Assembly (NCBI RefSeq): GCF_005239225.2
Contig: NC_133297.1
Location: forward strand, 17,658,147-17,722,146
Source of the DNA: Populus alba
Lineage: Eukaryota > Streptophyta > Magnoliopsida > Malpighiales > Salicaceae
Direction: 5' to 3'
Length of the DNA: 64,000 nucleotides
Shown: piece after piece, positions 11,721 through 23,530 of the stretch
Layout of the letters: each line of letters opens with the position of its first letter
How positions within the stretch are numbered: the stretch's first letter is position 1
Notes under the pieces: model-generated
The model's database searches: none
Seen by the model: only the letters and a program-made list of their open reading frames with translations
What the model was told of the DNA's origin: nothing
Translations under genes and position numbers: made by a program

Positions 11721-12577
11721 AGTAATGGAATAACAGATAGTTTAATGAGATAATTGAAGAACAACAATAATATAACATATTTAATTTTTTTATGTATTAC
11801 AAAAAAAATGCTGACAAATGCTACTCACAAATCAAGGAAAGGATTAAATAATGAGGGAATTGGGTGTGAAATTGAACTTTTAAAGGAAATAAGGGACACG
11901 ATAAAGAATGTTTTAAGAATTCATGTGTCAAGATGTAAATACACCAAATAAAAGGGATCAGTTTACAATTAAGCAAAATAAAAGGGTCAAATAGTAAATA
12001 GAACAAAAATAAGGAGTATAAATTCCCTTTTTATGTCTTCTTGGCCGACAATTTGGGGGATAAGAGAGGGGTAAGGTTTTCTTTGAATTTCTTCACCAAA
12101 TTATTACTAAATCTCTTGCAAAATGGTAGTTTAAAAGTAATCAAAGGCTTAGTGAGTTATTAAAGAAAGAAACAAAGTAATTCTAAATGGTTTAAAAGCT
12201 TTGAAGAGGAGGCTTGGCAAGAGAGAGCGGAAAGCAAAAAGTGGAGAGAGACTTAAATTTCTTGCAAATTCTTCTTTGATTTCTTGTTGTTTAAAGGTAA
12301 GAACAACCTATATTATGTTTTAACTTTGAAAACTTAACATTTGATGTTTTGTGTATTAAGGAAAAAATGAATATCTATGGTTAAGAGGTTGAAAGGGTAA
12401 ACTATTGTTAGAACCAAGTTTAGAAACATGTGTAAAGTAGGAAAAGTGGAAGAATTGAATAAATATATAAAAAATAATTCAATCCCTTTCCTTATGCACC
12501 TATTGGTTTAAAGAGAGAAAGCGGTTAGGGAGCATTTTGTTTCAAATATTAACAAGATTCATAAATTTTATGAATAT
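11721..12577. other. Non-coding interval
   Basis: AT-rich sequence with no recognisable domain. It is probably the 3' end of the Harbinger element followed by unassigned DNA. Confidence 0.4.
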
Positions 12578-13797
12578 TGTGGTAACCCAATTTTGGCCCA
12601 TTGACTTGTTAAATTAATTTTACATGGTTTAAAATGTAAAATTAAAAGATTAGAGATTTATTTTGATGAAAAGTGTGATTTTTCAACTTGCATGAAAACT
12701 AGGGACTACAATGTATTTTTTTCATTCTATCCTTATCTTCAAGATAATCCTTGTCTTCAAGATAATGATAATTATCCGCTTTCAAATTTGATTCTTAATC
12801 AAATTCAAACTTCAAAAAGGAGAATGAGTTTGATTGAAACTTTGTTTCTCACATGCGAAGGGACTCTAGCACTATAAATACAGACCTTAATGTATGCAAA
12901 AGAGAGGAGGAAAACAAATGCAGAAGTAATAATACCAGTTTTCCCAGTAACGAACGCCTGCATCAATCTTCGCTTAAGAAGTTGGCAACATTAGTCCAAC
13001 AACAGGTAAGCCATTTCGTCCCCTCCTTTTCACTTTTAATTACCCTCTTCTTGTAACAAGGGTGCACGAGTAGCTCGCGCATGCTTAAAAGAAAAAAAAA
13101 GTGGGCCGGGTCTGGGCTTTGGGCCCAGCCAGCTCAAATTGTGTTTGCTAAGGGTGTGCTTGGCAAAATACACCCTTATGCTTTGGCCATAATTTTTATG
13201 CCCATTCTAATTTGATATTTGACCAAACAAACCTCTTTTTGATAAAAGAAAAATTCCAAAAATATTTTGGGGCCTTCATTGATTTATTTGTGGGCCACTT
13301 GCACTTTGTTTTATTATTATTTTTTTGTGTTTGTATTTTTTTGTAGATGTGCTCAATCTGTGGACTATCACTGTTAAATGCAAATATGTCATGCAATGTT
13401 TTTCTTAACTTCTATCTAAAAAGGGCAAATAATAATAAAGGATAAACAAGAAAAAAATGACTTAGAAAATTTCTTCAAATTCATTTTTTGCAAAAACATT
13501 CACTGATGCTAAAGTCAAGAGTATCATATTTTTTTATTTTGTACAATATTTACCGACACCAGAGTTGGAAATATTCTTAGGAATTGTTCACTAACACTAG
13601 AGTCAGGAACATGAAATGAAGAATAAAAAAAGGAAAAAAGGAGAACAAATTCTTAAAAATTTTAGACAAAACTAGCAATGCAGTCTACCTTAGGTAGAAC
13701 TCTTAAGGGGTGATAACATCTTCTATTTTGCGTAACCAATCCCGTATCATAAAATCTCTGTTGACCAGTTAGGATTCCTAGTAACCATAATACTAAG
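12578..13797 (+). repeat. LTR of a Tat/Ogre-like element, plus orientation (putative)
   Basis: The left edge is TGTGGTAACCCAATTTTGG, matching the start of the minus-strand LTR ending at 18687 (TGTCATAACCCAATTTTAG). A TATA box, TATAAATA, sits at 12873-12880. The right end (AGGGGTGATA.ACATCTTCT ... CCTAGTAACCATAATACTA) matches the inner end of the minus-strand LTR and abuts a tRNA-Arg-type primer site. About 1.2 kb, with no coding content. The exact 3' boundary is uncertain because a CA end is not clear. Confidence 0.6.
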
Positions 13798-13807
13798 TGG
13801 CGACTCC
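13798..13807 (+). other. Primer-binding site, tRNA-Arg type
   Basis: TGGCGACTCC follows the LTR end. This matches the primer site used by Tat/Ogre-type plant elements (complement of a tRNA-Arg 3' end). An inverted equivalent occurs at 14823-14831. Confidence 0.6.
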
Positions 13808-14822
13808 TTGGACAAGACCTTTTCTCCCTAAAGAACAAGATGTCAAATATCTGTTCATTTTCCAATTGATTATTTTTTTTTAATCGGTTGCCATGATGTC
13901 CAGGTGTTATAAATATAATAGAATTAAATAAATAAGGAATTACATAAATAAAAGAAAACTCTATTCTATTTCATGCTTAGGAGGGTTTTGGCCAAGTGAG
14001 GTTGGGAGAGTGTTTACACCAATTATAATTGCATATAGATTATGTGTGTGTGTGTTTATATATATATATATATAAGATAGCTCTAAATGGGTGAAACCAC
14101 AAAAATATGCCACCTACAAATGAAATTATAATATGAATAAGATTCTTCTTGTAAAATATTGAAGATTCATTGGTAAAGAGAGAAAGGCCATATAGGGTCC
14201 CTTATTGTGTTTATGAAAATGTTGATAACATGATTATGGTGTTTTTAGGGGACTTTATCACAATAGTGTGCATAAAATATTGTTATCTGCATGAATTAAT
14301 TATCAAGGGTAATTAATGATATCAAAGGTATTGATATCGACACAAATTGATATGTCACTTGAGAAAGAAAGTGACTAATGATAACATTAAATATCATTAT
14401 CGACATTGATTAATTACAAAGCAAGTGTAATTAATTATATTATAGGTATTGATATCAATATTAATTGATTAGTCACTGGAGAAAGAAAATGACTAATGAT
14501 AACATTGAATATTGTTATCGCCATTGATTAATTACCAAGTAAGGATAGTGACTAATGATAACGACAAGTATTTTTGTCAGCAGAGATGTAATAAACTAGA
14601 TCAAATGTATTAATATTAAATTAAATTGAATTGTCATTTGGAGAGACTGAAAATGGTTAATAAAGATAAAAACATAATTGATTGTATGGTAAATTATCAA
14701 ATTGAATCATCAAGAATGTTATGAATAATGATATATGTCTTGATGTGTAAAACATCGAATGACAAACCTGTCTCCTAGAATAAGGAGTTTTTTGAGTTTG
14801 ATCATAAAATTATGATTTGAGA
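13808..14822. other. Interval between two facing primer sites
   Basis: About 1 kb flanked by convergent LTR/primer-site junctions. It holds a (TG)n(TA)n microsatellite (about 14041-14074) and a tandem repeat (14277-14562), and no coding domain. It should consist of the truncated leaders of two oppositely oriented elements. Confidence 0.5.
14277..14562. repeat. Tandem repeat, about 115-bp unit, about 2.5 copies
   Basis: Repeated words ATTGATTAATTA, GGTATTGATATC, GTCACTxGAGAAAGAAA and TGACTAATGATAACATT recur in the same order at about 14277, 14388 and 14506 (partial). Confidence 0.75.
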
Positions 14823-14831
14823 GAGTCGCCA
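14823..14831 (-). other. Primer-binding site, tRNA-Arg type, minus strand
   Basis: The plus strand reads GAGTCGCCA, i.e. TGGCGACTC on the minus strand, immediately inside the LTR end that begins near 14832. Confidence 0.6.
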
Positions 14832-17800
14832 CCTAGTATCATGGTTACTAAGAAACCTATGATCTGCGAGAGTCTGGGTAAGAGGACTAATTGTGTAAGG
14901 AGAAGATGTATCACCCCAATACACCTTATTTATGGTAATCTGCATTATTAATTGCTTTTTATTTTAAGTCGTGTTTCTAATAATTGGTTTTATTTAAGGT
15001 TCAAAGTAAATCTCTTTTCATGAGGAAGTGTCTATCTTATCGGGTTAAATCCTAATTATTTTAAGAACTAAATGTTAGCATTGCATTTATTTCATACTTT
15101 GTATCTTTAATACTCGAGGATATACTTTACAATGTAATTTTATACTCTCAAATAATAAAGTCTACAACTAATTTTTAACGTGTAATGCTATTAATTCATT
15201 TAATTTAATATTGAGAGTATGCATCACGTTGTAAACTTTATACCATGAATATTAATTAAACAAAATAATTTTTATGGTATTTTAAAATCTTGGCTAAATC
15301 CTAATGGATAATTATTAACTGTTTATGATATCTATTTTGCATTCTTAAAACATGATAAAAAATGCAATTTTGCTTTGTTTTTTTCATATATATATATAGT
15401 GCATAAGAAGTTTTAGAATTTGGTTGCATGTACGAAAAAAAAAATATTTTTGTATTTTAAAATTGAGAAAATGTTTTTTTTATAATTTTGATTTTTCTTA
15501 GATTTAAAAAAAAAACAAGTATTTTAATATCAAGTCAGTATTTTACAATATATGTCTACAATCCCAATATTAAGTGAAAAGATTGGAAAATATATGAAGG
15601 GCCACAAATAATTTTAAAATAATCCTTGAACTTTTTTAGATTTTTTTGGAAGTTATTTGAGGTTTTTTTTTTTTTTTTTTTTGGCAAAAGCACAAAAAAT
15701 AAGAATATAAACACTGTTGAAAAATTAGTAGGACATGTTTATCAAACACGTTATTGACTAAAAGTCAGAAGCTTAAAAGATACCTTAAAGGTTGTGTTTG
15801 GCAAACACGCTTTAAGGATAAAATATTGCATTTTTTTTTTTATATAAAAATTGATCATGCCAAACATTGCCTTATTGAAAAAGGGGCTCAACCAATCATG
15901 CGTGCTAGGCTTCCTAACCCATAAACACAACCCAAAACCAAATGGGCAAAAAAAAAAGATCAAAAAGAAAAAAAAAAACACAACGTTTGAATTTATTCAA
16001 GAATACCAAGAACCTATGAAGAAATCCAAAAACAAAGATTAAAAAATAGACCAGATTAGATCAAAATGAAGATACAGAGACATGTAAACACACAATTCAA
16101 ATAATAAACTGAGCTTTGATCATCATGATAATCAAGGAAATGTCATGATTATTTGATTTTATGCCAAAAAATAAGATAAAAAAACAAAGATAAAAAAAAC
16201 TCTCCAAATGGTGCTTTAAGCCATAAAAATTATAAATTAAAGATCAACAGACATGCATGCACACATGATAACCATCAATTGACTGAAATGACTAAGAAAA
16301 CGACGATCTAAGGCAAATTTCAACGAATGAATGTCAACAAAAAAAAAATTAGCAAAGCCAAAAACCTAACAAAAGGTCCAAACCCAGAAAAATGCAATAA
16401 AACTCACATAAACAACATAAACCTAGCAACCTAAGCTTAAGCATGTTTACTACGAATGGCTGGAATCATTAAAACAAAAGGAAATAAAAGATTAAAAGTA
16501 TAAAACAAGCAAGAACCAATGATAGCAAGCAGAAAAAGCCTTTCCAGTGTATAAACATTGTTCCATTAATCATAAACAATGTCTTGAAACTTAAACAACA
16601 TGCTTATAACTTCAGTAAAACTAGTAGACCAAACTAAAACAAACTAAACCACAACAAAAATCAAAACCTTAAACATATTGTCAAAACTTTAAACAATGTT
16701 AACCCAAAATCAAAGCATGTAAAACAACATTCTTTACTAACATTTGCCATTTCATAATCATATTTATTACACATTAAAACAAAGCAATAAACAAAACTTG
16801 AGTAAATACAAGTTGTATTCAAAGCATGTTTAAACATTCTAAAATAATAATCATGGCTTTCAAAGTAATAAATTACTTCAAAGGATACATAACAAACATC
16901 ATAAACAATAATATAAAGATAAAAATAAAGAGGACGGAGGTGTGCTCATTGAGCTCTACCCCTTAATCAAAGTTTCAAAGCTTACCTAACAATGAAAAAA
17001 ATTAATTCTTTCTCTGGATTCCTTGCTTATTTCCTCTTGATTTGCAACTTCTTTTCAATATCATATTGATATCCTCATTCTTTTAAAACACATATTTGTT
17101 ACTTTTCTTTCCCTTTTATTCAAGGTATTCTATTGATTTTTTTTTGTGTTTTTGCTTTCTCTTTCTTTTCTGTGATTTTCTTTGTAATTTCTTTTTTGGA
17201 TCCCTTCTTTGGTGTGCTCGAGTACAACCTTTTATAAGCTAAACAAAACAAGAAATGATAAAAACATGGTTGTTTTGCCAAAAGTTTGTTAGATAAGATT
17301 ATTGCTCATTATCTCCTCTAATCTCCCCAATAAAGTGCAAAGTGCATTCTGGTTCTTTTATCTTTTTATGAGCTCAAACCTGTCAAGGGAAAGTAACCAC
17401 GAAGTTTAAACAATGATAATGGTTTTTTTCTTCAATCATGGTTGACCGAGTGAGCTACTTTAGAGAGATTATTGTGACAAACTGGATGTAAAAGTGGCAT
17501 AGGAGTAGCTGATCCTTGTAGAGGGAATGTATATCTACCATAGGGATCAAATCTCATTTAATTTGGAGGTCTAAAACTCCACATTCATTGATTAAAAAGT
17601 AAACTATCAATCAACTTAAAATTGTCAAATGCAGGGGAAGCTAATTAGGGACAAGATGTTGTTGAGTTCATTGAGCCAAAGAAGGTGTAAACATATGATG
17701 ATGATAGCTTATTCTTATAGAGGAGGTGTTTCATAGTTTATTAGTGGTGGTTTGAGCCTCTAAAATGATTGGAGATACCACTTTCATTCGCTTGAAGATA

Positions 17801-18687
17801 ACACAATCAGCCTTTTCGATTGAAAAAAAAAATGATAAAGACTAGATGACAAGTCCCTCAATTCTCTTTATTAAAAATGAGTGACATGTTCTGGTTAAAC
17901 CCTAGAAATTAGGGTTTTCTAATTGGGATTTTGTAAACTTCAATTTGGTCCTCGTTGTTTTAATTTTGTCATTAACACCCTTAATTTACCCTAAAACTTC
18001 TTAATCTTTGCAATCGAACGCCTAAAAACTTTGATTTGACTCCTCTGATTTGAGCATCCTTTTCAAATTGATCATTGGTTTTGAAATTGTTCAATTTTTA
18101 CCTTTATTGACCATCAAACTTTTCATTTCTTTCAAATTGACCCCTGATTTTGATTGATTTCAATCCTTGAACATACACGCCTTTTGCACTTTATTCCTTG
18201 GTTTTAAGATTCTTCAATTTTACCCTTAATTAAAACATGAACTTTGATTTTCTTGCAATTTCACCCTTTCTTTCATCCAAGTAAACTTGTAAAAGTTAAA
18301 TTTGATCCTTTAAAATTCTAATCTTATCAATTAAACCTAAATTAGGCTTCCAAACTTACTTTTTCAACAATTAAATCCTTAATAAAATTAATTTGAGCCA
18401 TTAAAAGTCTAATTAAGTCCTTGTATTTAATTAATTATTTTATTTTCTGTCTGAATTAATTTATAGACTTAATGTTTATGCAATTTCATCCAAAATTCAT
18501 ATTGAACTTGCATTGTGTTTAACATTTAGGTCTTTTAAAGGTGTATTGGAATTTCCAAAGTTACCACAAATTCAATTTGGTCACTCCAGCTCTCATTTAT
18601 GCATATTGATCCTTTTTCAGCTTGTTCTTGTCAACCAAGTTGCTTGTTTATTTGTATTTTAGGGAACCCTAAAATTGGGTTATGACA
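14832..18687 (-). repeat. Long LTR of a Tat/Ogre-like element, minus orientation (putative)
   Basis: On the minus strand it starts TGTCATAACCCAATTTTAGG at 18687 and ends next to a tRNA-Arg primer site at 14831. A TATA box (TTATAAAAGG on the minus strand, 17228-17237) lies at a plausible U3/R border. A length of about 3.9 kb fits the very long LTRs known in Ogre-like elements. There is no coding content; several A-rich and T-rich blocks occur. Small insertions could be included in the span. Confidence 0.55.
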
Positions 18688-21527
18688 ATATTTATGATCA
18701 AAGGTTAATAAAATAGTTCTGGTTGTGTTACAATGATAAAGAAGACCTTAATAGATTCTAATGCTTAAGATTACTTATAGAACATAAAATACAATCATGA
18801 TATTAAATATTTTCTAAGCCAAACATTATATCTTATTAATTATATATGTATGTGTATGTTTTTATGTTATATGTTCTTTGTAGTCCTGTCCAGAATAGTA
18901 TGGATTATGCTTATATATGTGTGTGTGTAGTTTAGAGAGTAATATAACTCCTTTTTGGATTAATGTATTACGATTAACACTTAATAATTTATTAGAAACT
19001 TAGTAATTTACTGATGATGTAAATTATTGAATCTGAATAAACTTTCTAGTTTATTTTTTATGATAGGTAATTTAATTAGTTTTCACTTTTAATTTGATGG
19101 AATGTAATGTTTTCATATTTTCTTTAATTATATAGTTATAATTTCCTTGACCTTATAATATGATTAGTAATATGTTGTACATATTTGCGTTATATAATAT
19201 GTATAAAAAGTATTTGTAAATTAATATGGTTAAATGAGTTTGGGATGATTATTGGCAAGATGTTCATGTTGATTTGGACTATGAGATAAAAAAAAAAAAT
19301 ATGCTTGACACAAGTATTTATAATGTCGATCAATTTGGTAGCATTACTGAATAGGGGAAATGTTGGAATTTACAAAAAATATATTAATTTTTTTTTAGGA
19401 TGTTACAATTATTCTTCCATAATTGTATTTATTTTTCTAAAAAAATATAATATTAACAATTGTTTTTACATTAACTTCATGTTATTGATGCGATTAGCTT
19501 TTCTTATTTGATTCTCTTCAAATAATGTTTCTTTCTATACAATATAATGTTTAGTTTTCTCATTCTCTAATTATTATGATTTATTTTCTTGCCCCTTCCC
19601 CAATTGATATGTATATGCTGATATGTTTGCATCCCACCCCTCCTTTTTCCCTACATTTTAAATTGTTTCATTATGTCGAGTTATTCCTCTTTTTTTATCT
19701 TTTTATAATTATAATTTTTTTTTTGTTAATTTAAGTTCACTGTATATTACCCCCACCTTAACACCTTTTTTATTTTTATATCATTTTATAATAATGTTAT
19801 TAGCCCAAACACCAATTCCTTTCCTTTAGAAGGAAGGTAGCTTTTATGGTGCCAATAAATAGGTTTATATATATATAACTTAATATGTAAAAAATATTGC
19901 TAACCTTTTGGTTAGACCCTCTAGAGGTTTTTGTTTCCTACAATCTTCACATGTCAATTTAAACAATTTAGCAATATGTATGAACAACATTTCTTCTTCA
20001 TGGATTTCCCACTAACAAAGCAATCCTTAAATATGAAATGGCTATTTTGCATGTAAACATCTATATTTTCTAATACAACACATTAACTTTTTTCTATGCT
20101 TGTATTTATTTTCACCTGCAATTAAGGAAATTGTTATTGTTTTGGTCTTATCTTAATTTCTCCCATTTTCTTAAGCCATACATTTTAATTGAATTCAAGT
20201 ATTTGCATTTTTTTCATTATTTAATCTGGAAAAGCTACTTTTTTCAATCATGTTTCACTCATTTTTCGTTGTTCTTTGTCCTTTTGTTTTATTTTTCTCT
20301 GTTACCCATTATTTCTTTATGGCTTTATATATATATATATATATGTAAAAAACAACAAGTTAGGGTAAATTCATGGTTTTTTGTATAGTTCACTAAGACA
20401 TAAATACCATGGATTGCATTATAGAAACAATGTATTTTTGTGTGGTGAAAGTTCATTTTGATCCCTGAATTTTTAACTTTTATATTTTTGGTTTCTATAG
20501 TTTAAGGTGTATACATTTCAATTCTTAAGTTTTATTTTTATTATATTTTAGTCTTCAAGTCTAAAACAAAAAGAGAAAATATTGTTGAAAAATAAAGAGA
20601 AGAGAGAAAGAATATGGCCGGAAACATTCTAGCCATAAACAAGGATGGTCTTAGTGTCAATAAATTCATTTTGAAGAGGAGACTTCAATGAATGTGATTT
20701 TTGCTCTTTAATTAAATGGTGTTTTGGATTGCAAATAGGGTTATTGAGATTTATAGGATGTTTTTTAAGGATGTTTTCATATCAAAATAAGTTGAGAATA
20801 AAAACTCAACCTCAATTTTCAATGGCAAAATTTGTTGCAACAAATGATATGTCAATCATTATTATTTTTATTTCATATTGAACGAGCGATACATTGTTCG
20901 CTTATTTTTTACAAAAAAATATCAGAAGTTCAAGTTTGACCCTTGGTACATAAACACTTTTTTATAATTTAAAATAAACTCCTCTTTAAATTAATAATTA
21001 CAATGATATTTTTTAAAAAATAATATGATAATGTCATATTTTTTAAAAAAAATATTAGAGCTTGTATGGCTATATTCTTAATAAACTTGTTAATAATTAT
21101 ACATGAGTATAACATGTAACAAATTGTAAAAATATATATATATACAAGAATAGAATATCCAATGAGAATAAAATATATAATGTTTTTTCATTGTTGCTGT
21201 TTGTATAGTTTTCATAAATTAATGATTTTTTTTTTCCATATAGCTACATAAAACATGATTTTTTTATTTTTATTTGAATCATGGGTTTTAGATTGTGATA
21301 AGTTTTTTTTTTTTTTTAAAAAAAAATCCTACTAATAAAAAAGGCATGTTTTGTAACAAAAAAAAAAAGAGTTTTGCCTCAAGAAATAATTGTTTTTCCT
21401 CTTTAATTTAAATTATTAAGATTCTTCATAATATTTATTTTTAATTATCTTAAGTTTTTATTAAAAAAAATAAGATAATAAAAAACATATTTTTTTCAAA
21501 ACAAAATATACATAGAAAAAAAGCTTA
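18688..21527. other. AT-rich non-coding stretch
   Basis: No domain recognised. Contains (TA)n and (TG)n runs at about 18910-18925, 19867-19880 and 20327-20345. ORFs here are short, hydrophobic and low complexity. Confidence 0.5.
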
Positions 21528-21639
21528 GGATGTGTTCGATAATGCCATTTAATCTTTTTTTAAAATGTTTTTAAAATTGCTTTTTATATGAAAAAAAGCT
21601 TTAAATTAATATTTCTAATTATTTTCAATGATTTTAGTG

Positions 21640-21673
<34 letters not shown>

Positions 21674-21741
21674 TATTTTAATATATTTTTAATTAAAAAA
21701 TACTTTTAAAAAAACTTATATTATATTACCAAACACACTCC
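21528..21741. mobile_element. Small TIR element (MITE-like)
   Basis: Left end GGATGTGTTCGATAATGCCA and right end ATTACCAAACACACTCC form an imperfect terminal inverted repeat of about 16 bp. The interior is AT-rich with a (TA)n run and runs of T and A. The GTGTTTGGTAAT-type end is common among plant MITEs. No coding capacity. Confidence 0.6.
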
Positions 21742-23530
21742 GGCCATGGTTCGCTACCAGTACAAATTTGCAATCGCACTTACGGTCTAAGTAACATGCT
21801 TAGTACTAATCCATGACAATCCTCTCGTATGCTCCAATCCTCCTAAAAAGAGCAAAATTAAAAAAAAAACGGACTACTAAATTAAAAAACCCAACTAACG
21901 ACTTATATAATGGACTGTCGGGCCCTAAGCTTACCCAATTTTATTTATCTGTTACTCTCTATGCACGATCCAGCACATGTCATGATCTGCGCAAGACTAT
22001 GCCAATGGAGATGTAAAATGGGCAGGAAGGCACAGCCCACTTGCAACGATTAAATGGGCTTGATCCAGTTCGTGTCCCGATCTGGGCTAGACTATAGATG
22101 GGCCATGCTCTATTGATCCATGGATATACATAAAGGAATTGTTTGGATTTAAATAAATCAATGAAGGATAAATAAAAGGTGGGAAAAAGGCCCTCGCCAA
22201 GCCCCTTTTTTCTCTCTTTATCAATCCTTCAGATTTCAAGCAATTCGACTTCTTTTTCAATCCGGAGTTTTTCCTCATTTTAGGAGTTAACAATTTACAT
22301 GCACTCCACTATGGATGAGACTGATTTTCTTGAAATTTCTCAATTTAATTATTTATTTAATTTAAGTTTTTAACTAAATTGCACTATAATTAACTTAACT
22401 TAAATTAATTGATTTTATAGATCCAAATATAATCTTGATGACCAATAAAAACATAACTTAGTTTTTTTTAAATATTAAAAATAATATATTTTTCAAACAA
22501 TTGATTGGGACAATGAAAGATTGACTCGATTTCAATCCCCAAACGACTCATGCCATAGACTCCATTGAGTTTAATAATGCTTTATTTTCTAAACTATTTT
22601 TTTAAAATTATATTCATAATTTATTTCTCAACCAATCAAATAGTGAAGAAAAAAAAATCTAAAAAAAACAATTAAAAGATCAATAACAAAAAAAAAAAAA
22701 AAACATATCCGACTAGTGAGTGAACTTATCAAACCAATGAACCAGGTAATCCGGGCTAGCATACAAAACCTCTGAACTGAGAATTGACTCTAGTAAGATT
22801 ATAATTTGTTTTTTGAAAAACTATTTTTTATTTAACAATATAATAACAAAAATAAACGCTCGTAAAATCAAATACTAACCTAATACTGAGATGCTGAAAA
22901 CAGTAATGAAAAAAAAAATTAAACTCGTCAGACCTTTTCTATGAAACTACTTTTTTTTTTTTTTAGAATATGAGAAAAGAATAGATAAAAAAAGATAGAG
23001 TCAAGTTCAATAAAAAAGAAGAAGAAGAAAGGCACCTAAACAAACCCATTTTGGGTTCGTAATTTTTTCTAAAAGAAAAAAAATTAAAAAAACTGAAAGA
23101 CAAATATAAATTAAAATATTCAATATCGTAATATGGATAATTTATCTGGTTGTATTTAATGAATTTGTTTATTCGAATCAAATTAAACTAGAAATCGACA
23201 AACACATATGATATATTGGATAAAATAAAAAGAAAAAACTCTTATGTAAGGTTGTATATATTAAAAATATAACAATAAATATTTCTCATTTCTAAAATTA
23301 AATTTAATATATATATATATATAACTACAAATGAATAATACGGATCTCTTAAAAAATTAAACAAATTCAATATAAAAAGATGATAAATAAGCAAAAAAAA
23401 AAAAAAAAAACTACAAAGAAATAAAATACAAAATAATAAAAAACAAAGAATGAGGTTAGGCCTAACGCATAGCCCATAACTAAAAGGCTTGTGCGTGGGC
23501 CTGCAATGTTAGGCCTAGTCCCATGGACCA
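21742..23530. other. Non-coding stretch
   Basis: A somewhat GC-richer patch at about 21900-22310 contains GGGCCCTAAGC, GGGCTTGATCC and GGGCTAGAC words but no recognisable protein. The rest is AT-rich. I see no gene. Confidence 0.45.

Noticed and set aside
13500..13620. Three loosely similar 'CACxxACACxAGAGTxxGGAA' words about 50 bp apart
   Set aside because: Too short and too diverged to claim a tandem repeat with confidence.
22087..22293. Short basic minus-strand ORF in a GC-richer patch
   Set aside because: No recognisable family, no splice or promoter support, and high Lys/Ser content typical of chance frames.
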